Assembly (NCBI GenBank): GCA_017938485.1
Contig: JAGBBM010000027.1
Location: forward strand, 1-57,871
Direction: 5' to 3'
DNA: 57,871 nucleotides
Source: Lachnospiraceae bacterium
GTDB taxonomy: Bacteria > Bacillota > Clostridia > Lachnospirales > Lachnospiraceae
The stretch's first letter is position 1. Every line of letters begins with the position of its first letter. The notes below the pieces were generated by a model that had not been told where the DNA came from, did not search any database, and was given only the letters and a program-made list of their open reading frames with translations. This document shows, one piece after another, positions 7,839 through 14,908 of this stretch. A program made the translations under genes and the position numbers.

Positions 7839-9512
7839 TTAGAAGTCTTCCCCAGCATACATATACTTAATCATTTCCCGCAGGGATATTTTTTTTGATT
7901 CACCATTTTTCTTATAGGCCACTGTTATGGATTTAGGTATCTGAGGCATTTCGCTTATTTCTTTTATAAGCTCTTCCACATTCTCCTTTGTCAGCTTCTC
8001 TTCTAGAGCCAAATCTTCCATATGCCCCATATCTAACTGTCTCTCTTTTTCCTTGTAGTATCCCTCCAATGCATCTTCCAGACCATCTGCCTTACATTCG
8101 TATTTTTTGGTTTTTAGACTCCCCTCCGAAGAACCCTTATATCCTTCTAAGTCCGCTATCTCAAATGTAAAAGAGTAATCCTCTTCTTGCAAATCACTTG
8201 AAGATACATTAAGTTTAACCACATAATCTCTGTTCTCCAAGGATTTTTGCTCTCCTGATAGAGCCTTATAATCCGTATTTACATCCTTTGTTATCTCCAC
8301 TGTATCCTTAGGTTTACTACATCCTGTAAGAAATATTCCACTTATCAATACAGTCAGCATTATAATTGAGCTTTTCGCATTTTTTTTACTTATGGTACCC
8401 TTTAGAAAGTTCTTAACCCTTCCCTTTTTTATAAGCCAGACAACTATTGGCACAGCTATACTTACAGCTACATCTATCCACACAAGGTACCAAGTGAGAT
8501 ATTTTGCAATAATAGTTTTGCTCCAAACATAGGATGCTCCCACAAATAATACTATGACCACAGGCATACTCCACATCTTCTCCTTGCAGTCGTCCTTGCT
8601 TACTATATGGTTAATCAATTCCTTGCTATAAAACATATATCCGCTGACTGTAGCAAATACACCTATTATCCAAAAGGCAAGAACGGGATAGTCCAGTCGC
8701 TCCACTGTCCCTCCCGGAAATGCGGAAGCTTCCATCACCCTAAGCACCGAGGAACTGTCATAGCCAGTCCATTCTCTTCCCAAAATTGCCACTATTAGTA
8801 TGTGTGCCACAAGGATGGTTATAAGCACCCATATCAGTATTTTCAGTGCATTTTCCCAGCTGTTTTTCTTTTGTTTTACAAGGGTAAATAACATAAGTTC
8901 GAGGGATGACAGTATGACAAGCACCATATATGAGCCCATAAATATTTTCCCCAGCGCACTACTTATTCCCATAGTAGGGAATCCTATTACCATCTCGGGT
9001 ATAGCCTTCCAATCAAGATTGCTGATGGAAAATACCGCCACCAATATAATAGGCACAACCATCCACCAAAAGAGAAGCTCAAGAAGTCTTCCCCTTTTTT
9101 CAATATCTTTATTTCCACCATATCCACTTATAAGGGCAAAGGGGATTATAAGCCACCACATATTAAAGCTTCTAAGCATATATTCCTGTATTATGCTTCC
9201 AAAAAATATAATTATGAGTCCTCCTCTTACTGCATACCTGAGTATATATATTCCCTGAATTATTTTTCCGAAAATCCCCAGGCTTTCACTTATATAGGAT
9301 ATCATTCCCTCAGGAAACCCCTTGGATAAAAAATAGACAACGGTTGCATATATTCCAGTAAATATTAAACCTATTACCAGAGATGGAAAATGCCAATCTC
9401 CAGCCACATTTGCGGTTATATAAGGAATCAGCACAATTCCTAAGGCAACATTTTCCAAGACTCCAATTCTAAAGCATTGTCTTTCAGATATTTTTCCATT
9501 TTCAAGATACAT
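7839..9512 (-). CDS. gerKB: Spore germination permease GerB fused to a short GerC-type domain
   Basis: 557 aa. Residues 1-~370 are a GerB-type permease (APC superfamily) with about ten membrane helices, starting at ISERQCFRIGVLENVALGIVLIPY. After KKNAKSSIIMLTVLISG comes an internal lipobox-like LTGC (near 398). The ~160 residues that follow resemble the N-terminal region of Ger(x)C lipoproteins (RDYVVKLNVSSSDLQ, a DALEGYYKEKERQLDMGH block as in the GerC 'GH' motif). Normal GerC is about 370 aa, so the C half is missing. The frame is open throughout, so this is a true fusion in this sequence. The complex should sit in the spore inner membrane with GerA. Confidence 0.85.
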   Translation of the reverse strand: MYLENGKISERQCFRIGVLENVALGIVLIPYITANVAGDWHFPSLVIGLIFTGIYATVVYFLSKGFPEGMISYISESLGIFGKIIQGIYILRYAVRGGLIIIFFGSIIQEYMLRSFNMWWLIIPFALISGYGGNKDIEKRGRLLELLFWWMVVPIILVAVFSISNLDWKAIPEMVIGFPTMGISSALGKIFMGSYMVLVILSSLELMLFTLVKQKKNSWENALKILIWVLITILVAHILIVAILGREWTGYDSSSVLRVMEASAFPGGTVERLDYPVLAFWIIGVFATVSGYMFYSKELINHIVSKDDCKEKMWSMPVVIVLFVGASYVWSKTIIAKYLTWYLVWIDVAVSIAVPIVVWLIKKGRVKNFLKGTISKKNAKSSIIMLTVLISGIFLTGCSKPKDTVEITKDVNTDYKALSGEQKSLENRDYVVKLNVSSSDLQEEDYSFTFEIADLEGYKGSSEGSLKTKKYECKADGLEDALEGYYKEKERQLDMGHMEDLALEEKLTKENVEELIKEISEMPQIPKSITVAYKKNGESKKISLREMIKYMYAGEDF

Positions 9513-9515
9513 GGC

Positions 9516-11045
9516 TTACCTTCCCTTCTTCCTTAATCTTATACGATTTCCCGACTTTGCCCAAAGAGGTCTATACTTCATAGTATTTATAGGGCTTCTC
9601 ACTATGAAATCCTTTCTTTCTTCCACGTCACCTTTCAAGCCACCAACCACTGGCATCATATAAGGCACACCAAAGCTTTTTAGCTCGGAAAGGTGTATGG
9701 CAACCAAAAGAAGGCCTAAGATAAATCCATATAATCCAAAAACAGCAGATGTAAATATAATAAAAAACTTTAGCAACCTGAACACCGATGCAAATTCCTC
9801 ATTGGGAATTGAAAATGATGCAATGGCAGAAAGTGCCACGACTATAACCACTATAGTACTGACTATTCCCGCATCAACTGCTGCCTGACCAACAATAAGA
9901 CCACCAACCACACCTATGGTATTCCCTAAAGGCCCAGGCAACCTGATACCCGCTTCCCTTAGCAGTTCAAAGAGAAATTCCATAATAATCATTTCCACCA
10001 CAATAGGAAATGTCACCATAGTTCTTGCTGAGGCAATAGCAAAAAGTAGCTTATCCGGCAAAATCTCACTGTGAAAGGTAGTCACAGCCACATAAAGGCC
10101 GGGAAATGTTATGGCAAGAAAAGCAGCCACATATCGCAGAATTCTCGCAAAGGTTCCCACCGCCCAACGATTATAATAATCATCAGATGCCTGAAGAAGC
10201 ATATTAAAATTGCTAGGTGCCATTATTACTTCCGGAGAATTATCAAAAACCACAGCCACTCTCCCCTCCAATATTCCTGATGCCACCTTATCTGGTCTTG
10301 TGGTGGATTGAAACATAGGAAATGGTGAGTACCAATTATCCTCTAATATATGCTCCGCCATACCACTGTCCAATATGGCATCTATATCATACCTATCAAT
10401 CCTATCCTTTATCTCCTGAACAAGAGAAGGCCTTGCAATATCTTCCATATATATGATGGCATAATCTGTCCTGGTTCTCTGTCCCATAGTTCCCTGTTCC
10501 ACCCTAAGCTTTGCATCCCTAATTCTTCTTCTGATTAATGCCGTACTAAACCTAAAACCCTCATTAAAACTATCCTTAGGTCCTCGCATCCCTGCTTCCT
10601 TATCATTTTCGCTGATACTTCTAAGAGGAAATCTTTTTGTAGACACAACAAGAGCTTCGTCGTAGCCATCAACAAATATAGCTGTATCCCCCTTTAACAC
10701 AGAATTAATAGTCATATCAAAGGAGGCCTCCCGCTTTATATCCACACTGTGCGACTCTTTGTATAGTATAGATTCCCAGATATTTCTCCCATCTGTATTC
10801 TTCCACTCATAAGAGAGGGGCATAATGATACTATCTTCAATTTGCTGCACATTAACCAAACCGTCTACATATATTACATGAATCCTTGTATTCCCCTGCT
10901 CACGCTCAAGGACGATAGTCTTTTGAACTATGTCACCACACTTATCAAATAAGTACTTTAAAATCTCCACATTTATATCCAGATATTTGCTTATATCCAC
11001 CTTAAGTTTGTTATCCTTATCATACAAATCCGTAATATTTCCCAT
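9516..11045 (-). CDS. gerKA: Spore germination protein, GerA family
   Basis: 509 aa. It has the GerA-family layout: a soluble N-terminal domain to ~290 (with GDTAIFVDGYDEALVVSTKRFPLRSI and EGRVAVVFDNSPEVIMAPSNF), then several membrane helices, the conserved FPIVVEMIIMEFLFELLREAGIRLPGPLGNTIGVVGGLIVGQAAVDAG block, and a short basic tail. It forms the germinant receptor with the downstream gerB-gerC product, from which it is separated by 3 bp. The ribosome site GAGG (11053-11056, minus) lies within the arm of the hairpin that ends the upstream gntR gene. A forespore promoter is expected but I cannot identify one. Confidence 0.92.
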   Translation of the reverse strand: MGNITDLYDKDNKLKVDISKYLDINVEILKYLFDKCGDIVQKTIVLEREQGNTRIHVIYVDGLVNVQQIEDSIIMPLSYEWKNTDGRNIWESILYKESHSVDIKREASFDMTINSVLKGDTAIFVDGYDEALVVSTKRFPLRSISENDKEAGMRGPKDSFNEGFRFSTALIRRRIRDAKLRVEQGTMGQRTRTDYAIIYMEDIARPSLVQEIKDRIDRYDIDAILDSGMAEHILEDNWYSPFPMFQSTTRPDKVASGILEGRVAVVFDNSPEVIMAPSNFNMLLQASDDYYNRWAVGTFARILRYVAAFLAITFPGLYVAVTTFHSEILPDKLLFAIASARTMVTFPIVVEMIIMEFLFELLREAGIRLPGPLGNTIGVVGGLIVGQAAVDAGIVSTIVVIVVALSAIASFSIPNEEFASVFRLLKFFIIFTSAVFGLYGFILGLLLVAIHLSELKSFGVPYMMPVVGGLKGDVEERKDFIVRSPINTMKYRPLWAKSGNRIRLRKKGR

Positions 11046-11092
11046 AAAAAAACCTCACACAAGCTATATTTAAAATAGTTTGTGCAAGGTTT
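11046..11092 (-). terminator. Terminator of ispE-gntR abutting gerKA start
   Basis: Stem 11051-11067 pairs with 11075-11092, followed leftward by T7 that ends exactly at the gerKA ATG. The downstream arm contains the gerKA ribosome site, so folding would also hide that site. Confidence 0.75.
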
Positions 11093-11109
11093 AATATATT
11101 ATACCAAAT

Positions 11110-11781
11110 TTAGTTATTTCCCATAGTCACATTTCTTATAACTATCTGCTCCTGATTGTAAATGTGTTCATTCATAATCTTTTCAGCAGTTTCCTTATCA
11201 CCCTTTAAAATAGCCATAGTTATAAGGTCATGTTCTCTAATAAGATTGTCATGATAAGAAAAATCTTTTACGTACTCTACTCTGTATCTATATACCTGTT
11301 CTCTAAGATTCTGAGCCAAATTTATAAGTTTCTGATTCTTTGTAGCCTGATAAATCACATTGTGAAATGCCTCGTCACCCTCAACAATTGCTGGTACCAA
11401 TTTTGAGTTAATGGCTTCCTTAAATGCGATACATTTCTTCTTAAGCTCCTCTTTTCCTTCCTCGTCGATTCGCTCACAAGCAAGTTTAACAGAAAGAGCC
11501 TCCAGAGCCATACGTACTTCAAGGGCATCCCTTAAATCCTTAACAGTGATATTAGCAACCTCTGCACCCTTTCTAGGAATCATAACCACAAGCCCCTCTA
11601 ACTCAAGCATACGGATAGCCTCTCTAACAGGTGTACGGCTAACTCCAAGCTTATTGGCAAGAGTTACCTCCATAAGTCGCTCTCCCGGCTGAAATTCTCC
11701 CTGAATAATAGCATTTCTTAAGGTATTAAAAACCACCTCTCTAAGAGGTAAATATTCGTCAAGTTTTAAATCTAGTTTCAT
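11110..11781 (-). CDS. GntR-family regulator, FCD subfamily
   Basis: 223 aa. The N-terminal winged helix (REVVFNTLRNAIIQGEFQPGERLMEVTLANKLGVSRTPVREAIRMLELEGLV, about 13-65) is a canonical GntR domain. The C-terminal ~150 residues are an all-helical FCD ligand domain with Asp/His metal-type positions (GDEAFHNVIY, IREHDLITMAILKGD). Good ribosome site AAGGAGG. It follows ispE by 65 bp and is probably co-transcribed. The palindrome ATTGTATACAAT just upstream of ispE is a plausible site for autoregulation. The effector is unknown. Confidence 0.88.
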   Translation of the reverse strand: MKLDLKLDEYLPLREVVFNTLRNAIIQGEFQPGERLMEVTLANKLGVSRTPVREAIRMLELEGLVVMIPRKGAEVANITVKDLRDALEVRMALEALSVKLACERIDEEGKEELKKKCIAFKEAINSKLVPAIVEGDEAFHNVIYQATKNQKLINLAQNLREQVYRYRVEYVKDFSYHDNLIREHDLITMAILKGDKETAEKIMNEHIYNQEQIVIRNVTMGNN

Positions 11782-11846
11782 AGGCTTTCCTCCTTAATTT
11801 TTCACATAGTAAAATAAGTTCTATTGTATATGGCATTCTTCGTATT

Positions 11847-12716
11847 CTAAACCGGAGTTGTAACAAATATCTCCTTAGATAAACCTAGTTCTTTTATATA
11901 AGAAGCAGCTTTCTTTGCCACATCCTCATCCCTGTAAATTCCAAAAACAGTAGGACCGCTACCACTCATAAGGGAATTAAGAGCTCCCTGCTCCTTCATA
12001 ATAGTTTTTATCTCCTCTATCTCTGGATAGAGCTTTACCGTAACAGTTTCTAACACATTTTCCATATAAGAGGTAACTTTTTCTAAATCCCCTTCCTCAA
12101 GAGCTACAACCATACCATCTACATCTGGGTGGTGGGAAAGCTCATTGGCGCGAAGGTTAGTGTAAACCATTTTTGTACTAACACCAATAGGTGGTTTAAC
12201 CACAAGAACATAACAAGGTGGCAATGGATTAACCGGTGTTAAAACCTCACCAATCCCCTCTGATAAAGCTGTTTTTCCTAAGATACAGTAAGGGACATCT
12301 GCTCCAAGCTTAACCCCAAGTTCCATATGCTTTTGAACATCTAAATGTAAATCAAACAGTTCATTTACTGCCTTAAGAGTAGCCGCACAATCTGTACTTC
12401 CACCTGCCATACCCGCCTCCACTGGGATATTTTTCTCAAGGTGAACGTGGATTGTAGCCTCAATATTAAACTCATCAAACATAAGCTCAATGGCCTTATA
12501 TATAAGATTACGACTATCCGTAGGAATACCTTCCTTATTAGTGGATATGGTTATACTTCTCTCTTGTTTACTCTCGTCGACTGTAAATATAAGCTCATCG
12601 TATATATCTAAATTTTGCATAATCATTTTAACATCATGATATCCATCTGGGCGTCTTCTCAAGACATCTAACACCAGATTGACCTTTGCATAGGCTTTTT
12701 TTATCATTTTTTTCAT
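11847..12716 (-). CDS. ispE: 4-diphosphocytidyl-2-C-methyl-D-erythritol kinase
   Basis: 289 aa GHMP kinase of the MEP isoprenoid pathway. It has the N-terminal KAYAKVNLVLDVLRRRPDGYHDV, the ATP loop IPVEAGMAGGSTDCAA (about 95-110) and the C-terminal MSGSGPTVFGIY. The start at 12716 has GGAGGG 6-7 nt upstream. First gene of an ispE-gntR unit read away from the sigma-D-type gene at 12902. Confidence 0.93.
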   Translation of the reverse strand: MKKMIKKAYAKVNLVLDVLRRRPDGYHDVKMIMQNLDIYDELIFTVDESKQERSITISTNKEGIPTDSRNLIYKAIELMFDEFNIEATIHVHLEKNIPVEAGMAGGSTDCAATLKAVNELFDLHLDVQKHMELGVKLGADVPYCILGKTALSEGIGEVLTPVNPLPPCYVLVVKPPIGVSTKMVYTNLRANELSHHPDVDGMVVALEEGDLEKVTSYMENVLETVTVKLYPEIEEIKTIMKEQGALNSLMSGSGPTVFGIYRDEDVAKKAASYIKELGLSKEIFVTTPV

Positions 12717-12739
12717 CTGAAGCCCTCCGATATTTGTAT

Positions 12740-12751
12740 ATTGTATACAAT
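12740..12751. promoter_or_regulatory. Palindrome ATTGTATACAAT, candidate GntR operator
   Basis: A perfect 12-bp palindrome 24-35 bp upstream of the ispE start. The TTGTATACAA core resembles sites of FCD-type GntR regulators, and one is encoded by the next gene of this unit. Confidence 0.5.
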
Positions 12752-12785
12752 TATTTTAAAATAAAAAAAAGTTTTTTACAAGTGT

Positions 12786-12812
12786 TAATTAAATTCATTA
12801 ACATTCCGATAT
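12786..12812 (+). promoter_or_regulatory. Sigma-D (sigma-28)-type promoter
   Basis: TAAT (12786-12789), 15 bp, then TCCGATAT (12805-12812). It fits the flagellar sigma consensus TAAA-N15-GCCGATAT and matches the flagellin promoter at 44732-44758, which has the same GTTAATTA -35 context. Confidence 0.65.
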
Positions 12813-12901
12813 ATAAGATACAATAACCAGATTTCTCCGCAGATTTAGCGGTGCTATTATGCGGAAGAATCTCACCTATTAAACCAAGGAGGGTATCAGA
12901 T

Positions 12902-13504
12902 ATGGAATTAAATGGAATTAATTCAACTGCATACGCAGCTAATTATCCTACAACTTCTGTTCAGCCAGCTACAAAGGCAGAAGCTACTACAGAAGATGCT
13001 GAGGTTGCTGCAGTATACGAGAAGGCAGAAGCTGTTAAACCAGCTACATACTCATCTTCAAACCCTAAGGTAGATCAGGCAACTATAGATAAACTTAAGG
13101 CAGACGCAGAGGCGCGTTATGCTAATCTTGCTTCTTTGGTAGAGAAGCTTATGACTAAGCAAAGCGAAACTTACAAGTATGCTACATTAAGTGATCTTAT
13201 GAAGGGTGTTGCCGAGGGAGAAGTTGAGGTAGACCCAGCTGTAGTTGAACAGGCGAAAAAAGACGTTGCAGAGGATGGATACTGGGGCGTTGAGCAGACA
13301 GCTACAAGAATTGTTGACTTTGCGAAGGCACTTACAGGTGGCGACCCATCAAAGGTTGAGAAGATGAGAGAAGCCATCGAAGCAGGTTTTGGTGGAGCAA
13401 AAGAGCTTTGGGGTGACGAATTACCTGAAATCTCACAGAACACTCACGCAAGAGTAAATGAGCTCCTAGACGAGTGGGCAGCAGAAGCTACTACCACTGC
13501 ATAG
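12902..13504 (+). CDS. Acidic helical protein with flagellar-type promoter
   Basis: 200 aa from ATG 12902, which has AAGGAGGG upstream. An upstream in-frame ATG at 12851 lacks a ribosome site and lies in the leader. The N-terminal third is Ala/Thr/Glu-rich and probably disordered. Residues ~60-200 are helical with a conserved-looking block GYWGVEQTATRIVDFAKALTGGDPSKVEKM near the middle and a GGAKELWGDELPEISQNT segment. There is no signal peptide or membrane helix. I cannot name the family. The sigma-D-type promoter and a strong terminator suggest a well-expressed single gene of the motility regulon. The leader also holds a TCCGCA/TGCGGA inverted repeat (12836-12865). Confidence 0.8.
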   Translation: MELNGINSTAYAANYPTTSVQPATKAEATTEDAEVAAVYEKAEAVKPATYSSSNPKVDQATIDKLKADAEARYANLASLVEKLMTKQSETYKYATLSDLMKGVAEGEVEVDPAVVEQAKKDVAEDGYWGVEQTATRIVDFAKALTGGDPSKVEKMREAIEAGFGGAKELWGDELPEISQNTHARVNELLDEWAAEATTTA

Positions 13505-13528
13505 TTTTACTACACAGCATTATATGGA

Positions 13529-13577
13529 CCACCCCGGCTGGTTACCTCACTATCAGTAACCCGGGGTGGTTTTTTAT
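13529..13577 (+). terminator. Intrinsic terminator
   Basis: CCACCCCGG (13529-13537) pairs with CCGGGGTGG (13561-13569), with an inner GTTAC/GTAAC pair, followed by T6. Confidence 0.9.
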
Positions 13578-13763
13578 TCAAATTGTATCATCAAAGTCTA
13601 TTGACTTTTATCATAAACTAAGTTACACTCTGTGTACAATATTTCTGCTATTCATATTTCTATAAAATCCGATTTACATTGTTTAAACGGACTTTAATTC
13701 AAATTGGCATCTTCGCCTAAATTTTCAGCAGATTTTAATTAAATATTTTATGAAGGAGGGCAT

Positions 13764-14822
13764 ATGCCTATGAAAAATAATCTAAAGGAATATTTTCCTA
13801 ATATCAAAACTCGTGATGAAATATATTCGATTATTAAAACGACACCCAAACTTAATCGTATATTCACACGATGGAAAAAGGAACATCAAAAAGAATTTCT
13901 TGATTTTTGCTGTGGCGCAAAAGGAATAAAAGTATTATACGATTCTTTTTTTAAAGAAATCTTCAATCCAGAATATTCCCCAGAACCATTAAATCTACTT
14001 TTATCATCATTACTCGGTATGAAAATTCGAATCCTAAAAGCACTGCCTCTCGACACATCTAGGATGGGAGAAGAAGCATCTCTTGTAGAAATGGATATAG
14101 TTGTAGAAACAGAAGATGGAACCATAATCAATGTTGAAGTCCAAAAAATTGGCTATTTATTTCCCGGACAACGCAGTGCTTGTTACTCATCCGACCTACT
14201 ACTTCGCCAATACAAACGAATCAGAGATTCATATAAAGGAACAACTTCTAAATTCAATTATAAAAAAATCGCACCAGTATACACCATTGTATTCTTCGAA
14301 AAAAGTCCAGACTATTTTCATGATTTTCCTGATACCTACATCCATAACTTCAAACAAACATCAGACACTGGGTTAGATATAGAATTACTACAAAGATATA
14401 AGTTTATTTGCCTTGACATATTCAAAAAAATAAGGCACAATGTAGATAACAAATTAGACGCATGGCTTACATTTTTAAGTTCAGATGAACCAAAGGATAT
14501 TATTTCACTTATAACAAAAAATCCTGAATTTAAGCCATTATATAATACACTGTACAATATGTGCCAGAATATCGAGGAGGTTATGAGTATGTTTTCAGAA
14601 GAATTACGTATCTTGGATAAAAATACCGAATTGCTTATGATAGATGAATTCAGCAAAACAATTGAACAACAGAAAAAAGAAATGGCCGAATTAGATATTG
14701 CCATTGCGGAGAAGGATAATGCACTCGCGGAGAAGGATAATGCACTCGCGGAGAAGGATGCCATCATTACTAAACTTATCAAAGTATGTGAATCCAATTC
14801 TATTGATATAAGCTCATTATAA
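13764..14822 (+). CDS. Rpn-family PD-(D/E)XK nuclease / putative transposase
   Basis: 352 aa. The core matches the Rpn/PDDEXK transposase-like family: CGAKGIKVLYDSFFKEIFNPEYSPEPLNLLLSSLLG at the N-terminus, then the nuclease motif EMDIVVETEDGTIINVEVQK (about 112-131; Asp and ExQ/K positions), then GQRSACYSSDLLLRQY. Family members act in recombination or phage defence. The C-terminus is a coiled coil with a repeated AEKDNAL heptad. Start: ATG 13764 lies only 3 nt from AGGAGGG; the in-frame ATG at 13770 has better spacing. The gene has its own terminator. Confidence 0.82.
   Translation: MPMKNNLKEYFPNIKTRDEIYSIIKTTPKLNRIFTRWKKEHQKEFLDFCCGAKGIKVLYDSFFKEIFNPEYSPEPLNLLLSSLLGMKIRILKALPLDTSRMGEEASLVEMDIVVETEDGTIINVEVQKIGYLFPGQRSACYSSDLLLRQYKRIRDSYKGTTSKFNYKKIAPVYTIVFFEKSPDYFHDFPDTYIHNFKQTSDTGLDIELLQRYKFICLDIFKKIRHNVDNKLDAWLTFLSSDEPKDIISLITKNPEFKPLYNTLYNMCQNIEEVMSMFSEELRILDKNTELLMIDEFSKTIEQQKKEMAELDIAIAEKDNALAEKDNALAEKDAIITKLIKVCESNSIDISSL
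14706..14759 (+). repeat. 21-bp tandem repeat within Rpn gene
   Basis: Two exact 21-bp copies (14706-14726, 14727-14747) plus a 12-bp partial third encode AEKDNAL heptads. Exact DNA identity suggests recent slippage. Confidence 0.9.
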
Positions 14823-14834
14823 AAAATTTTTACA

Positions 14835-14901
14835 AAAAAGAAAACTCATATATTTAACCACCCTGTATTGGAATTAGTTTATATATGAGTTTTCTTTTTT
14901 A
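14835..14901. terminator. Bidirectional terminator
   Basis: Arms AAAGAAAACTCATATAT and their complement at 14881-14900 flank a ~26-nt loop. A-tract on the left and T-tract on the right serve both the rightward Rpn gene and the leftward T7SS operon, whose last gene ends at 14909. Confidence 0.8.
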
Positions 14902-14908
14902 TTTTTTA

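Noticed and set aside
11078-11092. GTTTGTGCAAGGTTT, identical over 15 bp to part of the T7SS promoter box
   Set aside because: It is one arm of the gntR terminator hairpin, is read toward no matching promoter, and has no second half-site at 21 bp.
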